In this document: positions 5,028 through 10,657 of the stretch, one piece after another
Layout: each line of letters starts with the position of its first letter
Position numbering within the stretch: the first letter of the stretch is position 1
Source of the DNA: Candidatus Kaiserbacteria bacterium
GTDB taxonomy: Bacteria; Patescibacteriota; Minisyncoccia; Phycocordibacterales; UBA12088
Length of the DNA: 10,657 bases
Direction: 5' to 3'
NCBI GenBank assembly: GCA_003561715.1
Contig: PWVU01000006.1
Coordinates: 1-10,657 of the forward strand
Translations under genes and position numbers: made by a program
Notes under the pieces: model-generated
The model's database searches: none
Told to the model about the DNA's origin: nothing
The model's input: only the letters and a program-made list of their open reading frames with translations

Positions 5028-7349
5028 ATGGCACGAAAAAAGAAGGATGAAAAGGGGTTCTCCAATCCGTTCGCCGATCTGAAAAAAGAAACGGTGCGCG
5101 GGATCTTTGCGGTGGTCTTTTTTGTGATCGCGCTTTTTTTTGTGCTCTCGGCATTCGATCTCGCCGGCGTTGTCGGACGGTATGCCAAAAGCGGCGTCAG
5201 CTTTCTTTTTGGCGTGGGCTATTACTTGGTACCGGTGATGCTGGTGATGCTCGCGCTCTCGCTCTTCAAGGAGTATGAAGAGCGCAAAATCGGTCTTATA
5301 AAAGCGCTCTCGTCGGCAACCTTTTTGATCGCAGGGCTTGCACTCATCGAGTTGCTTGCCAATGGGCGGGGAGGGATCGTAGGCAATATGATTGCGGGTC
5401 CCATGATGAAACTCTTCGACATGTGGGCGTCTCTTATTGTGCTTGCGGGTCTTTTGGTCGTTTCGATCATGGTCCTCTTCGATACGCACCTTCGCTTCTC
5501 ACTGCCTGCACTCTCACTCCCCTCGTTCAAGCGATCGAAGGAAGAAGAGGATGCGGGGATAGAAGATACCGAGGAAGTATATGAGGAGGAGGAAGACGGT
5601 GCTGAAGAAGAGCCCGAGGAGGAAGCGGGGGCGGAAGAAGATGAAGACGCCAAGGAAACAGACGAGGAAGAGGAGCCGGAAAAAGAGCATAAGAAGGCCA
5701 GCGAGCGTCTTAAAGACATGCTGGGTCTTGGCAGTAAAAAAGATGTGCCTTCGATACTTGAGGAGTTCAATCCTCCCCCACTCTCGATCCTTGAGCGCGA
5801 TAAAGGAAAGCCCGCCAGTGGCGATACCAAAGCCAATGCCAACCTCATTAAGCGCACCCTGCACAATTTCGGCATTCGCGTCGAGATCGACGAGATCAGC
5901 GTCGGACCGACCGTTACGCGCTACGCACTCAAGCCTGCCGAAGGTGTACGTATCTCACGCATCACCTCACTCCAGAGTAATCTGGAAGTCGCCCTTGCCG
6001 CCTCCCCTATTCGCATCGAGGCACCTATCCCGGGGAAGTCGCTTGTGGGTATCGAGGTGCCCAACAAGAGCACCAGCTCGATCAGTTTGCATTCTCTCTT
6101 GGGCAGCCCGGATTACTCTGAAAGCCCGAAGCCGCTGTTGGTAGCGCTCGGGCGCGATATCACCGGCGGTGCGCACTACGCCGACATTGCCAAGATGCCC
6201 CACGGGCTCATTGCGGGCACTACCGGAAGCGGTAAGTCGGTCACTATTCACGCGATCATTCTCTCACTCCTCTATCGCAACAGTCCGCACAATTTGCGTT
6301 TCATCATGATCGACCCCAAGCGTGTCGAGCTTACGCACTACAATAAGATCCCACACCTGCAGACCCCGGTCATCACCAAAGCAAAGCAGGCGATCCTCGC
6401 GCTCAAGTGGGCAGTCGATGAGATGGAACGCCGACTCACTGTGCTCGAAACCGAAGCGGTACGGGATATTGCGTCATATCATCAAAATGTACTCCAGCCG
6501 GCTTTGAAAGAGTTTGAGCGTAAAAAGCGCAAACTCGAAGCGGAGGGTGAGGAGCTTTCGGACGAGGATTACACCTCCCTTCCCGAAACGATGCCGTATC
6601 TCGTGATCGTTATTGATGAGCTTGCCGACCTTATGACCGCCTACCCGCGCGAGCTTGAGGCAGGTATCGTACGTCTTGCACAGATGAGTCGTGCGGCGGG
6701 TATTCATCTCCTTCTTGCGACCCAAAGCCCGCGCGTGAATGTTATTACCGGTCTTATTAAAGCGAATATCCCGACACGTCTTGCGCTCAATGTGAACTCG
6801 CAGATCGACTCACGCACCATTCTCGATACCGGCGGCGCTGAAAAATTGTTGGGGCGCGGCGATATGCTCTATCTTTCGGGGGATAGCGCCAAACCGGTGC
6901 GATTACAAGCCCCCAATGTGACTGAGCCGGAGATCAAGAAAGTGGTGAATTACCTTGCCAAGCAAGATCTTACCCTGCTTTCTACCGGTATCGACTTGTC
7001 AGAGGTCGAGGCGAATGCGGGCAATGGAGTGTTTGCGGGTTCCTTGGAAGGTGATGGCGAGGGTGGTGACGATAGTAAATTCAATGAAGCGAAGCAGGTG
7101 GTCATTGAGAGCGGCAAGGCATCGACCTCATTCTTGCAACGCAAGCTCGGCGTGGGATACTCGCGTGCCGCAAAACTGATTGATCTTTTGGAAGAGCGCG
7201 GCATTATCGGGCCACAAAACGGCTCCAAACCGCGCGAGGTATTGATAGGACCGGGGGAGGATATCAGTGATGATGGCGACTACACGGACGAATACGACAG
7301 CCAGGACGATGGAGATGAGGAAGAGGATGACGAACGAACGCGCGCATGA
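5028..7349 (+). CDS. ftsK: DNA translocase FtsK
   Basis: A 773-aa membrane-anchored DNA pump that moves chromosome ends through the closing septum. About four membrane segments lie at residues 24-46, 58-80, 92-112 and 133-151. A short, very acidic Glu-rich linker follows (171-220), far shorter than the E. coli linker. The motor has alpha/beta subdomains from ~265, Walker A GTTGSGKS (397-404), Walker B VIVIDELADL (526-535) and the LLLATQSP / NVITGLIKAN motor segment (561-580). A gamma winged helix for DNA-orientation recognition lies at ~684-740. An Asp/Glu-rich tail (744-770) follows gamma, which usually ends the protein. The open frame extends upstream to 4791, but that part overlaps the divergent gene, reads as non-protein and precedes the promoter. 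ATG 5028 (MARKKKDEKG) is therefore preferred. The stop overlaps the next start (ATGA). Confidence 0.95.
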   Translation: MARKKKDEKGFSNPFADLKKETVRGIFAVVFFVIALFFVLSAFDLAGVVGRYAKSGVSFLFGVGYYLVPVMLVMLALSLFKEYEERKIGLIKALSSATFLIAGLALIELLANGRGGIVGNMIAGPMMKLFDMWASLIVLAGLLVVSIMVLFDTHLRFSLPALSLPSFKRSKEEEDAGIEDTEEVYEEEEDGAEEEPEEEAGAEEDEDAKETDEEEEPEKEHKKASERLKDMLGLGSKKDVPSILEEFNPPPLSILERDKGKPASGDTKANANLIKRTLHNFGIRVEIDEISVGPTVTRYALKPAEGVRISRITSLQSNLEVALAASPIRIEAPIPGKSLVGIEVPNKSTSSISLHSLLGSPDYSESPKPLLVALGRDITGGAHYADIAKMPHGLIAGTTGSGKSVTIHAIILSLLYRNSPHNLRFIMIDPKRVELTHYNKIPHLQTPVITKAKQAILALKWAVDEMERRLTVLETEAVRDIASYHQNVLQPALKEFERKKRKLEAEGEELSDEDYTSLPETMPYLVIVIDELADLMTAYPRELEAGIVRLAQMSRAAGIHLLLATQSPRVNVITGLIKANIPTRLALNVNSQIDSRTILDTGGAEKLLGRGDMLYLSGDSAKPVRLQAPNVTEPEIKKVVNYLAKQDLTLLSTGIDLSEVEANAGNGVFAGSLEGDGEGGDDSKFNEAKQVVIESGKASTSFLQRKLGVGYSRAAKLIDLLEERGIIGPQNGSKPREVLIGPGEDISDDGDYTDEYDSQDDGDEEEDDERTRA

Positions 7350-7696
7350 CCGAAACCCCTATCTCGCGTATACGGCTTCTTATCGGCACACTTATCGCTA
7401 TACTTCTGGCTGGCTATGTACTCTTCCAAGCACGGCATGTGATACGTGGCCCTATTTTGACCATCGAGTATCCCCCCGACATGGCGGTGATCGAAGACTC
7501 GCACATCACCGTGCGCGGCTCCACCAAAAACACCGTGAATCTGCTGATATCGGGGCGCAAGGTATTCGTCAATGAAGAAGGGGTATTTGAAGAGACTATT
7601 CCCCTTCTACCCGGCTACACGATCATGACCATCGAAGCGGAAGATCGATACGGGCGACCTGTTGCGCGAGAGTTTACCTTGATGCGGGTCAACTAA
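7346..7696 (+). CDS. Small membrane-anchored beta-sandwich (Ig-like) protein
   Basis: A 116-aa protein with one N-terminal hydrophobic helix (about residues 9-28) that acts as signal anchor. An outward-facing beta domain follows: ITIEYPPDMAVIEDSHITVRG, then VNLLISGRKVFVNEEGVFEE, LLPGYTIMTIEAEDRYGRPV. This pattern (S/P-rich first strand, VxG, VNxxGxFxxxxxLxxGxNxIxVxAxDxxG) is that of glucodextranase-B/Ig-like domains found in cell-surface proteins. Its ATG overlaps the ftsK TGA by 4 nt, so translation is probably coupled and the two share an mRNA. A role beside FtsK at the division site is inference from that coupling. No enzyme motif is visible. Confidence 0.75.
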   Translation: MTETPISRIRLLIGTLIAILLAGYVLFQARHVIRGPILTIEYPPDMAVIEDSHITVRGSTKNTVNLLISGRKVFVNEEGVFEETIPLLPGYTIMTIEAEDRYGRPVAREFTLMRVN

Positions 7697-7703
7697 CGAG
7701 ACG

Positions 7704-7739
7704 TGCTATACTTTGAGGTATCTATAGACTTAATATACA
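7704..7739 (+). promoter_or_regulatory. recA promoter region with two -10 candidates
   Basis: Candidate one is the extended -10 TGC-TATACT (7704-7712), which would give a leader of about 27 nt. Candidate two is TATACA (7734-7739), overlapping TAATAT, which ends 6 nt before the recA ATG and would give a leaderless RNA. Neither has a good -35. No LexA-type operator is evident, so SOS control is not supported by sequence. Confidence 0.45.
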
Positions 7740-7745
7740 ACCACT

Positions 7746-8768
7746 ATGGCAAAAAAAGTCACACCAAAAAAAGAAGACGGCGTTGAGATCGACTCGGCAC
7801 TTAAGGCGATCAAGGCAAAGTTTGGGGATGAGTCGATCATGACTCTGGGCGAGACACGTAAGGTCAACGTTGACGCTATTCCCACCGGTTCGATCGGACT
7901 GGATGCCGCGCTCGGCATCGGGGGCTTTCCACGCGGGCGCATCATTGAAATATTTGGACCGGAATCATCAGGAAAGACGACTCTCTCCTTGCACGCAATC
8001 GCCGAAGCGCAAAAACAGAACGGCGTGTGCGCCTTTATCGATGCCGAACATGCACTCGATCCGGAGTATGCCAAACGACTCGGCGTAGTGATCGAAGATC
8101 TCTTGGTCTCCCAGCCGGATACCGGCGAGCAAGCGCTTGAGATCGTCGAGAGCTTGGTGCGCACCGGCAAGATCGACGTCATTGTCGTTGATTCTGTTGC
8201 GGCGCTAACACCGAAAGATGAGATCGAGGGCGATATGGGCGCGCACCATGTCGGCAAACAGGCGCGCCTTATGAGCCAGGCATTGCGCAAACTTACCTCG
8301 ATCGTTGCGCGCTCCAAGACGATCGTCATTTTCATCAATCAGATCCGTATGCAGATCGGAGTCATGTTCGGCAATCCCGAAACAACACCCGGCGGCAAAG
8401 CGCTCAAATTCTACACCAGTGTTCGGCTTGATATTCGGCGCATCGCGCAGATCAAAAAAGGCGAAGAGGTCGTGGGCGGGCGCCACCGTGTAAAGATCGT
8501 GAAGAATAAAGTCGCGGCTCCCTTTCGGGCAACCGAGTTCGACCTTATGTACAACGAAGGTATCAGTCGCGAAGGTGAACTCTTAGCACTCGGCGAAAAG
8601 TACGGCTTTATCCAAAAATCGGGTGCTTCTTATACGTTCACGCCGCCCGAAGGTGAGGAGGTGAAACTCGGACGCGGGTATGACGCGGCACGCACCAGCC
8701 TTAAAGAAGAGAAAAAGACTTCACAGGCACTTACCAAACTCGTGCGCGCAAAATTGGCGGAGCAATAG
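7746..8768 (+). CDS. recA: Recombinase RecA
   Basis: A 340-aa ATPase that forms filaments on single-stranded DNA for homologous strand exchange. Walker A GPESSGKT lies at 71-78. DAEHALD (99-105) carries the catalytic Glu at E101. Walker B VIVVDSVAAL is at 145-154. The loop L2 and allosteric segment GVMFGNPETTPGGKALKFY is at 205-223 and is close to the E. coli sequence. Length is typical, slightly shorter than E. coli because the acidic C-terminal tail is missing. The end (KLVRAKLAEQ) is basic to neutral. The ATG at 7746 starts MAKKVTPKKE, 49 nt after the preceding gene's stop, with its own -10 boxes and no Shine-Dalgarno. It faces the next gene convergently with only 39 nt between stops. Confidence 0.98.
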   Translation: MAKKVTPKKEDGVEIDSALKAIKAKFGDESIMTLGETRKVNVDAIPTGSIGLDAALGIGGFPRGRIIEIFGPESSGKTTLSLHAIAEAQKQNGVCAFIDAEHALDPEYAKRLGVVIEDLLVSQPDTGEQALEIVESLVRTGKIDVIVVDSVAALTPKDEIEGDMGAHHVGKQARLMSQALRKLTSIVARSKTIVIFINQIRMQIGVMFGNPETTPGGKALKFYTSVRLDIRRIAQIKKGEEVVGGRHRVKIVKNKVAAPFRATEFDLMYNEGISREGELLALGEKYGFIQKSGASYTFTPPEGEEVKLGRGYDAARTSLKEEKKTSQALTKLVRAKLAEQ

Positions 8769-8807
8769 TGTACGGGCGATGTAGGGTATCGCAACCATCG
8801 AGAGCGG

Positions 8808-9179
8808 TCACGAAAGCTTATGGAAGGAATGAAGTGGAGACGTCTTTTTCTCGCGCATCATACGTACTATACGGACCACATCCCACACCATAAGTACGGC
8901 ACAGACAAAAAGCGCAAGGGTGATAAGTTTGATCACGAGTGTCGTACCGGTAAGCGCATTGAAAAAAAAGTTGAACATCTCCACAGGAGTCCGGTGTGCA
9001 AGCGCGTTGTATATAACAGCGGGCATTGAGACCAAGACCGAGCCCAACCCTGCAAGCGCGGTCGCCGTCACGACCTTAATACCAAACGGACTAAAGATGT
9101 GCTTGAGGAGATAGACCCAGTAAACACGTCGCATGATGGCGCGTGATAAGTCGGTCTGGTTGTTGAGATGGGGTTGCAT
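8808..9179 (-). CDS. Small two-helix membrane protein next to the sigma factor
   Basis: A 123-aa protein (from ATG 9179) with a polar N-terminus and two strong membrane segments at about residues 35-58 (VVTATALAGLGSVLVSMPAV) and 80-103 (LVIKLITLALFVCAVLMVW). A basic cytoplasmic-looking tail follows (RIVRMMREKKTS). No family is recognised. It lies 32 nt downstream of the ECF sigma gene on the same strand, the place where anti-sigma factors often sit. However, there is no zinc anti-sigma motif (H-x3-C-x2-C) and only one Cys. The frame can be opened at GTG 9203, but a -10 box (TATACT, 9186-9191) overlaps that region and ends 6 nt before ATG 9179, so the ATG is preferred. Confidence 0.7.
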   Translation of the reverse strand: MQPHLNNQTDLSRAIMRRVYWVYLLKHIFSPFGIKVVTATALAGLGSVLVSMPAVIYNALAHRTPVEMFNFFFNALTGTTLVIKLITLALFVCAVLMVWDVVRIVRMMREKKTSPLHSFHKLS

Positions 9180-9185
9180 ACGCAT

Positions 9186-9191
9186 AGTATA
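9186..9191 (-). promoter_or_regulatory. -10 box for the small membrane protein gene
   Basis: TATACT on the minus strand ends 6 nt before ATG 9179, the same geometry as the sigma gene promoter. No -35 or extended -10 is recognisable, so co-transcription with the sigma gene remains possible. Confidence 0.35.
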
Positions 9192-9211
9192 ACTTGCTTG
9201 CACGTGATAGG

Positions 9212-9799
9212 TTACCGCATCGAATCGACTGCTTGTCGAAACGCGACCTTCGCGCGATGCATACGTGTCTTGATCGCACCCTCGCTCACCCCTACCCTGT
9301 CCGCAATCTCACGCTGAGACAGTCCTTCGAGGAAGTAGAGTTTGAGCGTCTCAGCGAATGCATCCGGCATACGTGCAAACACCGAGACAAGATACTCGCG
9401 CAGCTCTTTTTGTTCAAACTGTTGTGATTCCGTATCGGGAAGGATCTCGTATTGCTCGACTGAGAGTACAGCGCTTCGCTCTCGCGCATGCTTGAGTCGC
9501 CCATAGCGTGTGAACACCACATTGAGCAGTATGCGGTACGCCCACGATTTGAATGTCGCGCCGGGCACTTCCGTGTATCGCTCACCATACCGGTAGATAC
9601 GCATAAACGCTTCTTGCACCGCGTCTTCCGCTTCTTCTTCGGAATGCAAGATCGAGCGCGCCTTGCGCAGAAATGCCGCTTCATACCGACGCACCAACTC
9701 CGCAAACGATGACGGGTGAGACAGCGCATGTGCCAAGACCGCCTCGTCCGGCAACTCTCGCAGTATTTCTTCGGAACAATCGCTAAAAAACGAAAACAT
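9212..9799 (-). CDS. ECF-type RNA polymerase sigma factor (sigma-70 family, RpoE-like)
   Basis: A 195-aa sigma factor with the ECF layout. Region 2 spans about residues 31-105, with FAELVRRYEAAFLRKARSIL, the EEEAEDAVQEAFMRIYR segment for core binding and -10 melting, and FKSWAYRILLNVV. A short linker (106-131) follows. Region 4 (132-195) has LPxxxxExLxLxFLEGLSQ-like sequence and the HTH GLSQREIADRVGVSEGAIKTRMHRAK (159-184) for -35 recognition. It lacks regions 1.1 and 3, as is normal for this class. The length is typical. The start at ATG 9799 lies 6 nt past a well-formed promoter. A small membrane protein follows on the same strand, and efp is divergent. The regulon cannot be read from this window. 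Confidence 0.92.
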   Translation of the reverse strand: MFSFFSDCSEEILRELPDEAVLAHALSHPSSFAELVRRYEAAFLRKARSILHSEEEAEDAVQEAFMRIYRYGERYTEVPGATFKSWAYRILLNVVFTRYGRLKHARERSAVLSVEQYEILPDTESQQFEQKELREYLVSVFARMPDAFAETLKLYFLEGLSQREIADRVGVSEGAIKTRMHRAKVAFRQAVDSMR

Positions 9800-9805
9800 A
9801 ACCCT

Positions 9806-9834
9806 AGTGTACGCGTCGTGTCATTTTCTGTAAA
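9806..9834 (-). promoter_or_regulatory. Sigma-70-type promoter of the sigma factor gene, leaderless geometry
   Basis: TTTACA (9829-9834), a 17-nt spacer and TACACT (9806-9811) on the minus strand. This is the best full promoter in the window. A start 7 nt past the -10 falls on the A of the ATG at 9799, so the mRNA should be leaderless. Confidence 0.65.
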
Positions 9835-9873
9835 CCAGCGCTCTCGGCAAAAGGTTACCAGTGCGATGTGATG

Positions 9874-9902
9874 TTGCCTAAAAGCAGTATTGTCGCTAGA
9901 AT
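9874..9902 (+). promoter_or_regulatory. efp promoter
   Basis: TTGCCT (9874-9879, 4/6), a 17-nt spacer and TAGAAT (9897-9902, 5/6). The predicted start near 9909 gives a leader of about 33 nt without a Shine-Dalgarno motif. Confidence 0.5.
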
Positions 9903-9941
9903 GGGGCTTCTTGTGTCGTTTTTAGACCTAACCAATACTGT

Positions 9942-10520
9942 ATGGCGCAACTTAACTACAACGAAATACTGCAAGGACGCGTGATCGTGATCGACGACGA
10001 ACCGTACGAAGTCTTGGATGCGCACGTATTTCGCAAGCAACAGCGCAAACCGGTCAATGCGACCAAACTGCGCAACCTCAAGAGCGGGCGGGTGATCGAG
10101 CGCACGTTTCAAGCGGCCGATAACGCGCTGGAGGCCGATCTCTCCAAAAAAGCGGTACAGTTCATCTACGCGCAAAAAGGTGACGCGTGGTTCCATAACG
10201 AGGGCGACCCGAAGTCGCGTTTTGCGCTTGCCGAGAGCGTTGTGGGTGATGGATTGAAATATCTCAAAGGTGGTACGGTCGTCGATGCACTCGTGTTCGA
10301 GGATGAGGTGATCGGTATCAAGCTTCCTATCAAAGTGGAGCTTGCGGTCACCGAAGCGGCGCCCGCGGTGCGCGGCAATACCGCGCAAAATGCGACCAAA
10401 GTCGTGACTCTTGAAACCGGTGCAACCGTCACCGTCCCCCTCTTTATCAATCAAGGTGATGTGTTGCGGGTCAATACTGAAACGGGTGCGTACGTGGAGC
10501 GGGTGGAAAAGGCGGGCTAG
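9942..10520 (+). CDS. efp: Elongation factor P
   Basis: A 192-aa ribosome-binding factor that relieves stalling at consecutive prolines. All three domains are present: KOW-like domain I (about 1-64), OB domain II (65-128) and OB domain III (129-190). Domain III carries the signature TLETGATVTVPLFINQGD. Domain I aligns to E. coli EF-P without gaps between PY (21-22) and KLRNL (42-46). The residue equivalent to the modified Lys34 is Gln34, within RKQQRKP instead of KPGKGQ. Lys32, Arg35 and Lys36 lie beside it. It is therefore not expected to be beta-lysylated at position 34. It is transcribed divergently from the sigma gene, ATG 9942, with a recognisable promoter and a likely single-gene unit ending at a downstream hairpin. 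Confidence 0.96.
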   Translation: MAQLNYNEILQGRVIVIDDEPYEVLDAHVFRKQQRKPVNATKLRNLKSGRVIERTFQAADNALEADLSKKAVQFIYAQKGDAWFHNEGDPKSRFALAESVVGDGLKYLKGGTVVDALVFEDEVIGIKLPIKVELAVTEAAPAVRGNTAQNATKVVTLETGATVTVPLFINQGDVLRVNTETGAYVERVEKAG

Positions 10521-10522
10521 CG

Positions 10523-10557
10523 ACTAGGCACTAGGCACTAGGATTTAGGCATTAGCT
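10523..10557. repeat. ACTAGGC heptad tandem repeat, five units
   Basis: Starting 3 nt after the efp stop, five 7-nt units follow in register: ACTAGGC twice, then ACTAGGA, TTTAGGC and ATTAGCT. The array degrades toward its right end. Confidence 0.7.
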
Positions 10558-10586
10558 CAACCTTTTTATGCATACTTTGTATACAT

Positions 10587-10620
10587 GCAATACGGCGCGC
10601 CATTAGGCGCGCCGTATTGC
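10587..10620. terminator. Perfect 15-bp hairpin downstream of efp
   Basis: Arms GCAATACGGCGCGCC / GGCGCGCCGTATTGC around an ATTA loop. The stem is long and GC-rich, but the following bases are A-rich, not T-rich. It is probably an RNA 3'-end structure or terminator of efp lacking the classic U tract. Confidence 0.5.
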
Positions 10621-10622
10621 TA

Positions 10623-10650
10623 ACAACCAGAAACAAGAAACCAACAACGA
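10623..10650. repeat. Heptad tandem repeat (TCGTTGT/TGGTTTC family), four units, opposite strand
   Basis: Read on the minus strand: TCGTTGT, TGGTTTC, then two related heptads. The first two differ from the first two units of the array at 3169-3203 by only C/T changes. The array may continue past the window edge. Confidence 0.5.
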
Positions 10651-10657
10651 GTTTCAG

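Noticed and set aside
5222..5875. Minus-strand 217-codon Ser-rich ORF
   Set aside because: It is antisense to the Glu/Asp-rich linker of ftsK. Poly-Ser runs are the mirror of GAA/GAG codons.
7697..7745. SOS (LexA) operator upstream of recA
   Set aside because: I see no CTGT-N8-ACAG or GAAC-N4-GTTC type operator in the 49-nt spacer.
8776..8800. Hairpin between the convergent recA and membrane-protein stops
   Set aside because: Only 5-bp stems (GCGAT/ATCGC or CGATG/CATCG) that compete with each other and no T run. Too weak to call a terminator.
9855..10454. Minus-strand 199-codon ORF over efp
   Set aside because: Shadow of the efp frame with His/Arg-rich composition. EF-P identity is unambiguous.

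Overview
The window looks like chromosomal DNA from a small-genome bacterium of the Patescibacteria/CPR type (Parcubacteria-like). This placement is inferred from a secreted surface protein with a peptidoglycan-binding-like module and Pro/Asp linker, an EF-P whose usual modified lysine is replaced, short intergenic gaps, and no Shine-Dalgarno motif before any start. No rRNA, tRNA or CRISPR array is visible.

Left part (1-2777). On the minus strand lie the 5' part of an IS200/REP-associated (Y1) transposase gene, broken by a TGGGGTC-T-GACCCCA palindrome, and a remnant of another coding tail beyond it. Two more palindromes sit upstream of the transposase in a 31-nt tandem repeat. Two strong hairpins follow (541-580, 610-633). 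Next is a 711-aa secreted, multidomain surface protein on the minus strand.

Gene-poor stretch (2778-3941, about 1.16 kb). I find no credible protein gene. It holds duplicated stem-loop motifs just upstream of the surface-protein gene, a heptad tandem repeat (3169-3203), a cluster of hairpins ending in a perfect DnaA-box-like 9-mer (3324-3495), and hairpins near 3809-3879.

Core part (3942-10520). A minus-strand winged-helix protein gene diverges from ftsK. ftsK overlaps the start of a small membrane-anchored beta-sandwich protein by ATGA, and recA follows on the same strand. Convergent to recA is a minus-strand pair, an ECF-type sigma factor and a small two-helix membrane protein. Divergent from the sigma gene is efp. 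These genes cover chromosome segregation (FtsK), recombination (RecA), transcription (sigma) and translation (EF-P).

Right end (10521-10657). This holds two more heptad-period arrays and a perfect 15-bp GC-rich hairpin without a T tract.

The most interesting signals are: promoters whose -10 box lies only 6-10 nt before the ATG (leaderless or near-leaderless mRNAs); the palindrome/transposase association; a family of heptad tandem repeats in spacers; Q34 in EF-P; and the structured, gene-free 1.16 kb.
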